A DNA stretch of 64,000 bases from CAWUIO01 sp963922455. Its GTDB lineage: Bacteria > Bacteroidota > Bacteroidia > Cytophagales > Microscillaceae. This document shows, in pieces, positions 42,552 through 50,250 of the stretch. A model generated the notes under the pieces. The model did not search any database. It was not told the origin of the DNA and saw only the letters and a list, made by a program, of their open reading frames with translations. Position numbers and translations under genes: made by a program. The stretch covers positions 1 through 64,000 of the forward strand of contig CAWUIO010000004.1 of NCBI GenBank assembly GCA_963922455.1, read 5' to 3'. Positions within the stretch are counted from its first letter, which is position 1, and each line of letters starts with the position of its first letter.

Positions 42552-44567
42552 TTATTCTTCTTCTAATATAAATCCTTCCTTAAAATAGGAGGTTTTCTGT
42601 TTATCGGAACTCAAAATCGTATAGGATTTGGCCAAGTAAGGCTGCAATAACTTCAATTCATCACTCTGGGGGGCTATTTCGGAATCGGTAGCCAGGATGA
42701 TGACTTGCTTGGCCGCGGCCGGATAGTAGTGGGTGATAATTTTTTCCCGGTTGATTTTGTCAATCCGGGCCAGGGGCGTATCAACACAGACAAAAGAATC
42801 AATATTGGCCACCTTGCTGATGGCTTGCATAAGGGCCGTGGCAATGATTTGTTTTTGTCCCGAAGAAAGAGAGCCGATGGCCTGGTCCTTATCGTTTCGA
42901 TCGTAGATTTTGATATTGAAGCGATGGTCAATCTTGACCCGGTGAATCCGGGGATCGGGCAATAAATTCCGTACCGAACTGCTGAACTCTTTTTGCAAGG
43001 AGGCAACTTTACTCTCTAACAACTTCTCGATAAAGTCTTGAAAGAAATCAATGAGCTGCTCAGTGAGTTCCAGGGTATTTTTCACCGGTTTGGCCATGGC
43101 AAATTGGTTGCGAAGGTCAATAATTTGCTTTTCCAGTTCGGTTTTTCTTCTGATGCTTTCGCTATGTTGCCTTTTGAGTTCGCCCAGTTTTTGCTCAGAC
43201 TTAGAGCGCTCCTCCTCAATCTGGTAGATCTGGTCTTGGTATTTTTTTAGGACCAACTTCCTTTCTTGGTCATCTCCCTGGGAGGCCTCGACTTGCTCTT
43301 TGAGGTGCTCTACTTCCCGTTTTAAGGTACCAAAGTTTCGGAGTTCATTGCGGGTAAAGGAGGCTTCTTGGAGGATCTGGTTGAGCAGGGTTTTATCCTC
43401 CTCGTAGAAGTATATGACTTGCTGTTGGGTTTGCTTTTGGTCGTTTTGGGTAAATTTTTTGAAAAAGGTATCTATCCGGGTTTCGTAAAACTCCCGGGTG
43501 TGGAAGTTTAAGCGATACTCCGGGGGGATTTTGTCTTCTTCCGAATCATCGTCAAAGACGGAATCTTTTACCCGGTTGAGCAATTTCTTAAATTTGATCA
43601 ACTGCTCGTCCAGTTGATAATTGACATTATCATCATTAAGTTTTTGCAGGTATTCTTGGGCGATATCGTAGGCAAATAGTACGGGAAGGGTGGTTCCTTT
43701 AAACTTGCTTACCAGGCTTTTTTTAATCTCGCCGAGTTCCTTTTTCTTGCGGTCCAGGTCTTTTTTCAAGATTTTCAAATCGGGGGCATCGCTGGCTTTA
43801 AGTCCGTAGAGTTTGTCCCTTACCCGGTCTAGCTCCTGGCTTTTCTGCTTGACCTTTTTTTGGACATTGGCCATTTCTGCCTGTAAGTAGTCCAAATTGG
43901 CCTGGATACTTACAATCTCCGCGTCGTTTTTCTTGATCTGCTCCATGGTAGGGGCATCTTGCACCTCCGCGTTGAGGTCACGCCTAACCTTCCCCAGGTT
44001 GCTAGAATCGATCAAGCGTTCGTAGGCCTTGATATTGAGCAGAGTCTTTAGGGAGTCCTCTACATTGATGTTTTTGGTTTGGATTAAGGACTCTATTTTC
44101 TCCCCATCAAAAAAGAAAAACTGGGCAAAGTTTTTAGGTAAAATATTTTCCAGAAAGTCTTCACTGCGCTCTTGCCGGTCGTAGGTGATGATGGCTTGTT
44201 CTTGAAAGCCATGATTATCCCGTACAAAGCGTCGGTGGATGCTCAATTCCTTGCCTTCTAATTCTAAAATACCGTATACCGAGGCCCGGTTATCTCCCGT
44301 GGCCAAACTTTCTGAATTGAATATCCCTTTCCAGAGTAGCGATTTGCCTACCACGTATTCCCGTTCGGTCAAGCCCTCTTCCAGGATGTCCCGGTTGTTT
44401 CGAATGCCGTGGATCAAAATCCGGATGATCCGTAATAGGGAGGTTTTGCCCCGGCCATTTCTGGCCAAAATAAGGATCACATTCTTATCCGGGTCCATCG
44501 TAAAATTGAGGGTGTGTTCCCCCTGATACGCGAATAAATTATTGACGGTCAATTGCATCAGAATCAT
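42552..44567 (-). CDS. DndD/Rad50-like SMC ATPase
   Basis: 671 residues. The N-terminal ATPase lobe has Walker A ARNGRGKTS (35-43; the usual first Gly is Ala) and the segment FFFFDGEKIESLI (about 150-162), typical of DndD. Long coiled coils (about 195-285 and 415-500) surround a central helical region; no CxxC zinc hook is seen. The C-terminal lobe has the ABC signature LSSGQKQI and Walker B FVCVDTPLARID. DndD proteins hydrolyse ATP at DNA nicks in phosphorothioate modification. Here no DndC, DndB or DndA is encoded beside it, so a different role is likely. The start overlaps the stop of the 61-aa gene by 4 bp. Confidence 0.85.
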   Translation of the reverse strand: MILMQLTVNNLFAYQGEHTLNFTMDPDKNVILILARNGRGKTSLLRIIRILIHGIRNNRDILEEGLTEREYVVGKSLLWKGIFNSESLATGDNRASVYGILELEGKELSIHRRFVRDNHGFQEQAIITYDRQERSEDFLENILPKNFAQFFFFDGEKIESLIQTKNINVEDSLKTLLNIKAYERLIDSSNLGKVRRDLNAEVQDAPTMEQIKKNDAEIVSIQANLDYLQAEMANVQKKVKQKSQELDRVRDKLYGLKASDAPDLKILKKDLDRKKKELGEIKKSLVSKFKGTTLPVLFAYDIAQEYLQKLNDDNVNYQLDEQLIKFKKLLNRVKDSVFDDDSEEDKIPPEYRLNFHTREFYETRIDTFFKKFTQNDQKQTQQQVIYFYEEDKTLLNQILQEASFTRNELRNFGTLKREVEHLKEQVEASQGDDQERKLVLKKYQDQIYQIEEERSKSEQKLGELKRQHSESIRRKTELEKQIIDLRNQFAMAKPVKNTLELTEQLIDFFQDFIEKLLESKVASLQKEFSSSVRNLLPDPRIHRVKIDHRFNIKIYDRNDKDQAIGSLSSGQKQIIATALMQAISKVANIDSFVCVDTPLARIDKINREKIITHYYPAAAKQVIILATDSEIAPQSDELKLLQPYLAKSYTILSSDKQKTSYFKEGFILEEE

Positions 44568-44749
44568 ACGTCATCTCGATTGGCAAATTGATAAATGATA
44601 TCCCGCAACTCGTCTTTAAACCCGGCGTAAACCCTGTCCTTGTACCTTACCTCCATAGCCCGGTCAATCAACTGAAAGACCAGGTGTTCGTTTAGGTTGT
44701 GTTTGACAATTAGTTCTTTGAGTAATTTTTTCTCTTCCTTCTGTAACAT
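44564..44749 (-). CDS. Small Dnd-operon-associated protein
   Basis: 61 residues, charged and helical (KEEKKLLKELIVKHNL, then ELRDIIYQFANRDD). It resembles the small proteins often annotated as associated with DNA modification systems and found next to DndD-like ATPases; this is recall, not a search. Its stop overlaps the start of the DndD-like gene by 4 bp, showing translational coupling and a shared function. Probably a small DNA-binding or adaptor subunit. Confidence 0.7.
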   Translation of the reverse strand: MLQKEEKKLLKELIVKHNLNEHLVFQLIDRAMEVRYKDRVYAGFKDELRDIIYQFANRDDV

Positions 44750-44796
44750 CCAATAAAGTTAAGGCTAATTTAAGAAATTGCCAGCCAAATTTAATT

Positions 44797-44927
44797 GGGG
44801 CTTGCCCGCGCCAAGGGGAATCGGGGCAAAAAAAGCCGTTCATGCCACGCGCGGGCCGGGCTGTCACTACTCGCCTGCCCACCCACAGCCAGCGACGGGC
44901 TCAAACAGGCCGTTCCATCCCTAAGCC
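44797..44927 (-). repeat. GGCTTAGGG structured repeat, copy 8
   Basis: Minus orientation. Arms CCCGCGC/GCGCGGG, 37-nt loop. Its GGGGCTT edge is 48 bp upstream of the 61-aa gene, so with copy 7 it brackets the DndD/FtsK operon, both AAGCCCC ends facing inward. Confidence 0.9.
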
Positions 44928-45067
44928 AAATTTCTTGGGATCAAGTAAATTTGCCAAAAAATTAAAGGAGGAGCTACTAGGTAGAGCAACAATTGCTTCT
45001 CCCAGTCTGATTTTTGGTAAATGATCTCAAATTGCTTTTTTCGGATAGGGTCGGGGGTGTCCTTCAT
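44921..45067 (-). CDS. Possible 48-aa ORF ending inside a repeat
   Basis: ATG 45067 opens MKDTPDPIRKKQFEIIYQKS and continues with a hydrophobic stretch (LLLYLVAPPLIFWQIYLIP); the stop TAG is supplied by the GGCTTAG terminus of copy 8. It could be a small membrane protein or the N-terminus of a gene cut off by insertion of the repeat just upstream of the DndD operon. Not supported by homology. Confidence 0.3.
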   Translation of the reverse strand: MKDTPDPIRKKQFEIIYQKSDWEKQLLLYLVAPPLIFWQIYLIPRNLA

Positions 45068-45383
45068 TTTGATGACGAGATAAAGTCAATATCAAATTTA
45101 AAAAACGGGGAGGCGATTTTAAGAAATGTAAGGCTTGTTATTCTTCAAACTAGCTCAATGATAGCTTGATACCGGATAAAATCAGAAACAGTAAGCGTGT
45201 ATAATTTCTCTATTTGATGAGAAAGCATAAAAGCGAGCAAGCGTGTATCATGGGTGATACACTTAATTTATTGTTATTCTCTAACTCGGTCTTTAAATTT
45301 TGTGGGATGTGCGAAACATTTAAAAATGTATTATTTTTATATGCTTGTTATCTTCATTCCATTTACCCGCTCGATCCGTATTT
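45068..45383. other. Intergenic region before DUF1016 remnant
   Basis: About 315 bp, AT-rich, no ORF recognised. A short inverted repeat GTGTATCA/TGATACAC lies near 45251-45272. Confidence 0.3.
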
Positions 45384-46368
45384 ATGAAAAAAATAGTTTC
45401 CTATCCTACTCTACTTGAAAAAATTAGCCACCTATTTCAAAAAGGACAAGCCCAAGCCGTCCAGGCTGTAAATAAACATTTGATGCATACCTATTGGACA
45501 ATCCGTTGAATTTGAACAAAAAAGTGATAAAAGAGCTCCCTATGGGGATACTCTCCTTAAAAATCTCAGTAAGGACCTATTGTTGACCCAGGGAAAAGGT
45601 TTCAGTCTAAGTAATTTAAAAAGAATGCGACAATTTTATGTAGAATATCCAAAAGGTGCGACAGTGTCGCACCTTTTGAGTTGGTCGCATTATGTGGAGT
45701 TATTGAAAATAGATGACCCATTGGAACGTAGTTTTTATGAAAAACAAAGTCAAGTGGAAAAGTGGTCTACAAGAGAGCTAAAACGTCAAAAACAATCTTC
45801 TCTTTTCCTTCGCCTTGCTGCCTCCAAAGTTAAGGCTGGCGTTCTCAAATTAGCCCAGGAAGGACAAAGTGTTAAAAAGCCAGAAGATTTAATCCGAGAA
45901 CCCTATGTCCTTGATTTCCTTAAAATCCCTGAACCCTACCATCTTAGTGAATCAGAACTAGAGAGCCGGATTATGGAACATTTACAACATTTTCTCTTAG
46001 AACTGGGAAAAGGCTTTGCTTTTATTGGTCGTCAATACCGCATCACCTTGAGCAACCGACATCATTATGTTGATCTAGTATTCTATCATCGTATCTTGAA
46101 GTGCTTTGTTCTAATAGATTTAAAACGGGAAGAAGCCAACTATGAAGATATTGGGCAAATGAATATGTATTTGGCATACTTTGAAAATGAAGAAAATATC
46201 GAGGGAGATAACCCACCGATAGGTATTGTGCTCGCTCGAGAAAAAGACGATATTTTGATCAAATACGCAATGCACAATATCTCCTCTCAACTTTTTGTAA
46301 ATAAATATCAACTTTACCTACCTAATAGAGAAGAATTAAAAAGATTAATTGAGAAACATCTAGCATAA
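45384..46368 (+). pseudogene. Frameshifted DUF1016/YhcG-type PDDEXK nuclease
   Basis: The 5' part from ATG 45384 reads MKKIVSYPTLLEKISHLFQK and, 41 codons on, HTYWTIR then TGA at 45507. The YhcG pattern YWxIGxxVE continues in another frame from GTT 45505 (VEFEQKSDKRAPYGDTLL) and stays open to 46368. A deletion of a few bases, probably 8, after the WTI codons explains the break. The C-terminal nuclease part is intact: ELGKGFAFIGRQYRI, HHYVDLVFYHR, VLIDLKREEANYEDIGQMNMYL. The family (DUF1016) is linked to DNA restriction-type functions. A TTG-started 262-aa C-terminal product is possible but unlikely to have a normal N-terminal domain. Confidence 0.82.
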
Positions 46369-46528
46369 CAAAACTAGAATTTTCCTTACTCCAATCCCCC
46401 CTCAAATTTGGAATAACAAAAAGAGGAGAAGTGTAATGGAAATGAGTTAAGTAATTGACATTTAGGAGCAACACTTCCGCGATTATGCCACCCTAACCAA
46501 TTAAAAACCAGAAAGTTAAGAAGATTAG

Positions 46529-46603
46529 TGAAGCTGATAGGATTCGAACCTACGACCCCCACCCTGTCAAGGTGATGCTCTAAACCAACTGAGCTACAGC
46601 TTC
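46529..46603 (-). tRNA. tRNA-Val (GAC)
   Basis: Complete cloverleaf on the minus strand: acceptor GAAGCTG/CAGCTTC, D-arm GCTC/GAGC, anticodon stem TCACC/GGTGG with loop TTGACAG (anticodon GAC), T-arm GTAGG-TTCGAAT-CCTAT. CCA is not encoded. It lies between the DUF1016 remnant and crtB. Confidence 0.95.
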
Positions 46604-46634
46604 ATTTCAGAGGTAAGAATAAAACTCCAAAAAA

Positions 46635-47468
46635 CTATAAATAGTTCAAGCGGTAGCGAAAATATGAAGATAGCAGGAGAGTCATCTTCCGCGCATCCGG
46701 TACCCGCACTCGTGTCTCCAAAATAGTGGAAGGAGGTAGCTTTTTGATCTTTTTGAACAACTTTTTATAGTAAATGTAAGCGAGGTATACCCCTAATTTG
46801 GCTCCGTGGGGCAAGCGAAGTATCCCTTCAAAAGCAAGGTCAAAGTCTTTTTGAATATCGGCCTCGATCAGGCGCTTGGTATCCGCATTAAAATGCTCCA
46901 TATCTACCTCAGGAAAGTAGGTGCGGCCTCGTTCGTAGTAATCACTACGCATATCTCTAAGAAAGTTGACCTTTTGGAAGGCCGAACCTAATGCCTTTGC
47001 TGGGGCTTCCAATTTGTCATACATAGCTTGGTCTCCGTCCACAAATACTTTTAAACACATCAGGCCAACCACCTCAGCCGAGCCATAAATATATTCTTCA
47101 TAACCAGCATTGTTGTATTCTTGATGGTACAAATCCATTTCCATGCTGTGTAGAAAAGCATCAATGAGCGCATGGTCTATGTTGTAGCGATTTACCACCA
47201 ACTGAAAGGAATGCAAAACGGGGTTTAGGCTGATCCCTTGCTCAATCGCTTCGTGGGTATCCTCTTTGAATTTACGAAGCAAAAACTCCTTATCGTATTC
47301 ATGAAAAGTATCCACAATCTCATCTGCATAACGCACAAAGCCATAAATTGCATAAATTGGGAAATGAAAATGACGCTCTAAGGTACGAATCCCTAGGGTA
47401 AAGGAGGTACTGTAGTGTTGGGTAATAATCTTACTACATTTTAGTGTGGTGGTATTATAAAGTTCCAT
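46635..47468 (-). CDS. crtB: Phytoene synthase
   Basis: 277 residues of the squalene/phytoene synthase family, condensing two geranylgeranyl diphosphates to phytoene. Both aspartate-rich magnesium sites are present: DEIVD (49-53) and DMRSD (171-175), the latter in the FLRDMRSDYYERGRTYFP signature. It has its own promoter at 47511-47539, although crtI lies just upstream on the same strand. With crtI and the ECF sigma gene it forms a carotenoid cluster; no cyclase or ketolase genes lie in the window. Confidence 0.93.
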   Translation of the reverse strand: MELYNTTTLKCSKIITQHYSTSFTLGIRTLERHFHFPIYAIYGFVRYADEIVDTFHEYDKEFLLRKFKEDTHEAIEQGISLNPVLHSFQLVVNRYNIDHALIDAFLHSMEMDLYHQEYNNAGYEEYIYGSAEVVGLMCLKVFVDGDQAMYDKLEAPAKALGSAFQKVNFLRDMRSDYYERGRTYFPEVDMEHFNADTKRLIEADIQKDFDLAFEGILRLPHGAKLGVYLAYIYYKKLFKKIKKLPPSTILETRVRVPDARKMTLLLSSYFRYRLNYL

Positions 47469-47510
47469 AAACCTCTTTAAGATAAAAAAAATAAAGCGCG
47501 TTTAGCAGTC

Positions 47511-47539
47511 CAAACATAAGCCACCTTCCATCTATGCAA
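47511..47539 (-). promoter_or_regulatory. crtB promoter
   Basis: On the minus strand TTG (47539-47537), 18-nt spacer, TATGTTTG (47518-47511). Implied start near 47504, leader about 36 nt to the crtB ATG at 47468. Confidence 0.6.
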
Positions 47540-47652
47540 GTATGTGTGTGTTAGCATCTTGACGATAAGGCTCTCACGATATAGGCTATATTAATACAAC
47601 AATGTTTAAAACCTACGAAAAATAGCACAATCCGGATTGTTAATGGAAAAAT

Positions 47653-49122
47653 TTAATAATCTTTTATGATTTCCCCGGCTACAACTTGCCCGGAAATAAG
47701 AGAAGGAGGTACACCAGGTCCGGGAACGGTCAATTGTCCCGTGTAGTACAAATTCCTTACCTTTTTGCTCTTAATGCCTGGTTTTAAGATGGCTGTTTGC
47801 CAAAGGGTATTGGCTAGTCCATAAGCATTTCCTTTGTATGCATGATAATCATTCTCAAAATCTTTGTGGGCATAACTTCGTCTATAAACAACCGAATCTC
47901 TAATGTTTGAGCCGGTGTAGGCCTCAAGGCGGTCCATTATGATTTGATAATATTGCTCCCGGATTTCTTCCCGGTCTTCTAAATCAGGAGCAACAGGTAT
48001 CAAAACAAAAACATTTTCACTACCCTCAGGGGCAACCGTAGAATCTGTTTGAGAAGTTACCGACACGTAGAATAAAGGATCATCCGGCCACTGCGGGGTT
48101 TCATAGATCGCCCGGGCGTGCTTCATAAACTCTGTGTCAAAGAAGAGATTATGGTGCAACAGGCCGTCAATCTTACGATTAAGTCCTAAATAAAAAATCA
48201 AAGAGGAAGGAGCCATGACCCGGGTGTCCCAATATTGGGCATTATAACTCTGCCAATCTGGGCTTAAAAGCTGGCTCTCCACATGCTGATAGTCTGCCCC
48301 TGCCACTAAAACATCGGCAGTATAGGACCCTTTTTTGGTATGTACTTCGCGAGCTTGGCCCGCCTTAACATCTATGGAAAGCACTTCATGGTCATATAAA
48401 AAATTAACGCCCTTCGATTCGGCCAATCGGACCATACCTTCAATAATTTTATACATGCCCCCTTTGGGGTACCAGGTTCCCAAATGGATGTCTGCATAAT
48501 TCATAAGGCTGTATAAGGCAGGTGTGTTACGAGGCAATGCTCCCAAAAACAAGATGGGGAACTCCATCAGTTTGATGATCTGAGGGTGTTTAAAAAATTT
48601 TCGGATATGCTTATGAAATGAGGTGAAGACATCCATTCGAAACAAAGCTTGTAATAAGCGTATATCTACAAATTCACGAAGGGACCGGCTTGGTTTGTAT
48701 ACCAAATCATTCATCCCTACTTTGTATTTATAAGCGGCCTGTTCAAGAAAACGGTCTAATTGCTTACTACTACCAGGTTCTAAGCGCTCCAGCATCTGTC
48801 TAAATTCGTCAGCATCAGCCGGTACAGACAGCTCTTCGACTTTTGAAAAAACCATCTTATAAGATGGATCTAAGCGGATAAGCTCATAATAATCCTCTGG
48901 TTTTGCCCCGAAGCGGGCAAAGTAGTCCTCAAAAACATCAGGCATCCAGTACCAACTGGGTCCCATATCAAAACGAAAGCCTTCAGCTTCAAAAAAGCGG
49001 GCCCGGCCTCCCGGAAGAGCATTTTTTTCAAGTACAGTAACATCGTAGCCTTGATCGGCTAGACAAGTAGCCGCGGCAATACCGGAAAAACCAGATCCAA
49101 TTACCAAAATACTTTTTGCCAT
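47653..49122 (-). CDS. crtI: Phytoene desaturase
   Basis: 489 residues from ATG 49122, chosen because it puts MAKSILVIGSGFSGIAAA, the FAD-binding GxGxxG, at the N-terminus; the frame is open 7 codons further. The CrtI features are the dinucleotide fold, GGRARFFEAEGFRFDMGPSW and the C-terminal signature YYTGQLTVPGPGVPPSLISG. It dehydrogenates phytoene towards lycopene or neurosporene. The upstream sigma gene is separated by a terminator hairpin at 49184-49209, so crtI probably has its own weak promoter. Confidence 0.93.
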   Translation of the reverse strand: MAKSILVIGSGFSGIAAATCLADQGYDVTVLEKNALPGGRARFFEAEGFRFDMGPSWYWMPDVFEDYFARFGAKPEDYYELIRLDPSYKMVFSKVEELSVPADADEFRQMLERLEPGSSKQLDRFLEQAAYKYKVGMNDLVYKPSRSLREFVDIRLLQALFRMDVFTSFHKHIRKFFKHPQIIKLMEFPILFLGALPRNTPALYSLMNYADIHLGTWYPKGGMYKIIEGMVRLAESKGVNFLYDHEVLSIDVKAGQAREVHTKKGSYTADVLVAGADYQHVESQLLSPDWQSYNAQYWDTRVMAPSSLIFYLGLNRKIDGLLHHNLFFDTEFMKHARAIYETPQWPDDPLFYVSVTSQTDSTVAPEGSENVFVLIPVAPDLEDREEIREQYYQIIMDRLEAYTGSNIRDSVVYRRSYAHKDFENDYHAYKGNAYGLANTLWQTAILKPGIKSKKVRNLYYTGQLTVPGPGVPPSLISGQVVAGEIIKDY

Positions 49123-49183
49123 GAATCTATGGGTATAAGTCAAAAAAATGGGTTTTAATGCAAAACCTTTTGGATAACATAGA

Positions 49184-49209
49184 AAAAGTTAGGTAAGCAC
49201 CTAACTTTT
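49184..49209 (-). terminator. Terminator between ECF sigma gene and crtI
   Basis: AAAAGTTAGG (49184-49193) pairs with CCTAACTTTT (49200-49209) over 6 nt; on the minus strand the stem runs into TTTTTCTAT. Good terminator for the sigma gene, perhaps attenuating into crtI. Confidence 0.75.
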
Positions 49210-49258
49210 ATATTAAAAAATCAAATGAAAATTATAGAATATCTAGTGACTTCGCAAA

Positions 49259-49765
49259 TTAATTATTTGCGTACTGACGTAACTTAGATTTTAGTTCTTT
49301 CCGGGCAATGTGTATTCGGTTTTTAACCGTACCAATGGGAATGGAAAGGCGCTCAGCTATCTCGTGGTATTTAAAACCCCGAAAGTGCATCATAAAGGGA
49401 GTGCGATAGGCAGTATCTAAAGCATTGATGGCATCGTTGATATCTTCCAGAGCAAAGTCAGTATAAGCCAAATTCTCCGTAGTATTTTCCCGAGAGTTAA
49501 TATAGTGTAAATTGTCTGTTGTATCGATAAAGGTATTGCGGCGTACTAGACGTTGGTAATTGGTGATGAAGGTATTCTTCATGATAGTATATAACCAAGC
49601 TTTCAGGTTAGTACCTTCGGCAAATTTCTCACGATTAGTAAAGGCTTTCAACAATGTCTCTTGCAATAAATCATTGGCCTCCTCTACGTCTTTAGTTAAT
49701 TTTAAAGCAAAAGGCTTTAAAGACTGAGAGACCTTATCTATAGATTTGAATTCGAGAGTGGCCAT
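49259..49765 (-). CDS. ECF-family RNA polymerase sigma factor
   Basis: 168 residues from ATG 49765. A longer frame begins at 49804, but its codon would fall inside the minus-7 box of the promoter at 49802-49809, so the shorter start is right. Region 2 (EEANDLLQETLLKAFTNREKF, LKAWLYTIMKNTFI) and region 4 (FALEDINDAINALDTAYRTPF, YHEIAERLSIPIGTVKNRIHIARKEL) are clear. No anti-sigma gene adjoins it. Position next to crtI/crtB suggests control of carotenoid synthesis, as light- or stress-responsive ECF factors do elsewhere; that link is inferred. Confidence 0.9.
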   Translation of the reverse strand: MATLEFKSIDKVSQSLKPFALKLTKDVEEANDLLQETLLKAFTNREKFAEGTNLKAWLYTIMKNTFITNYQRLVRRNTFIDTTDNLHYINSRENTTENLAYTDFALEDINDAINALDTAYRTPFMMHFRGFKYHEIAERLSIPIGTVKNRIHIARKELKSKLRQYANN

Positions 49766-49791
49766 AAGCGATTGTCGTTTAGTTCTTATTT

Positions 49792-49832
49792 TTTGTTTAA
49801 ACAAATTTAAACAAGCTTAAACACATTCACAA
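49792..49832 (-). promoter_or_regulatory. ECF sigma gene promoter with phased TTTAAAC repeats
   Basis: On the minus strand TTG (49832-49830), 20-nt spacer, TAAATTTG (49809-49802). Overlapping it on the plus strand are TTTAAAC at 49796, TTTAAAC at 49806 and CTTAAAC at 49816, spaced exactly 10 bp, and a perfect palindrome TTTGTTTAAACAAA (49792-49805). This looks like an operator on one face of the helix. Confidence 0.6.
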
Positions 49833-50250
49833 GCTTTTGTATAACTTTTTCAAAAAATTAATTAAACACTTTCATTTTTTCCTGAAAATACAAAATATGC
49901 ACACGACAACTTTTCTTCCCAAATGCTAATATATACCACGTTACTTATGAACACAATACGTTTTTTCCACTTATTTTGGCAACACCTCTGTTTAAGCTTC
50001 TTTCACTTTGATTAATCGCTAAATATTTGTTAAAAAAAAGCACTTGTTTAATCAACAAACCCTGTAAAGCTCAAAAAAGCAATTTAATCCTCCTTTTGCT
50101 GGGTAACTAATCCCTCAATTATTCTGTTCCCATCATATTTTGCAAAAAAACCGTTCATCATCCGGTTTTTCATTTAGCTTTAAAGAAACGTTTTCTGTGT
50201 AGTTTCCTTCTTGGACGGATAATTCTATTCCAAACTATTGTTCTTTTTCC
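49833..50250. other. Divergent intergenic region between sigma and serine hydrolase genes
   Basis: About 420 bp, AT-rich, no ORF. No second full promoter match was found for the serine hydrolase gene. Confidence 0.3.

Noticed and set aside
49766..49804. N-terminal extension of the ECF sigma factor
   Set aside because: The codon at 49804 overlaps the promoter's minus-7 box; the normal ECF start at 49765 fits.
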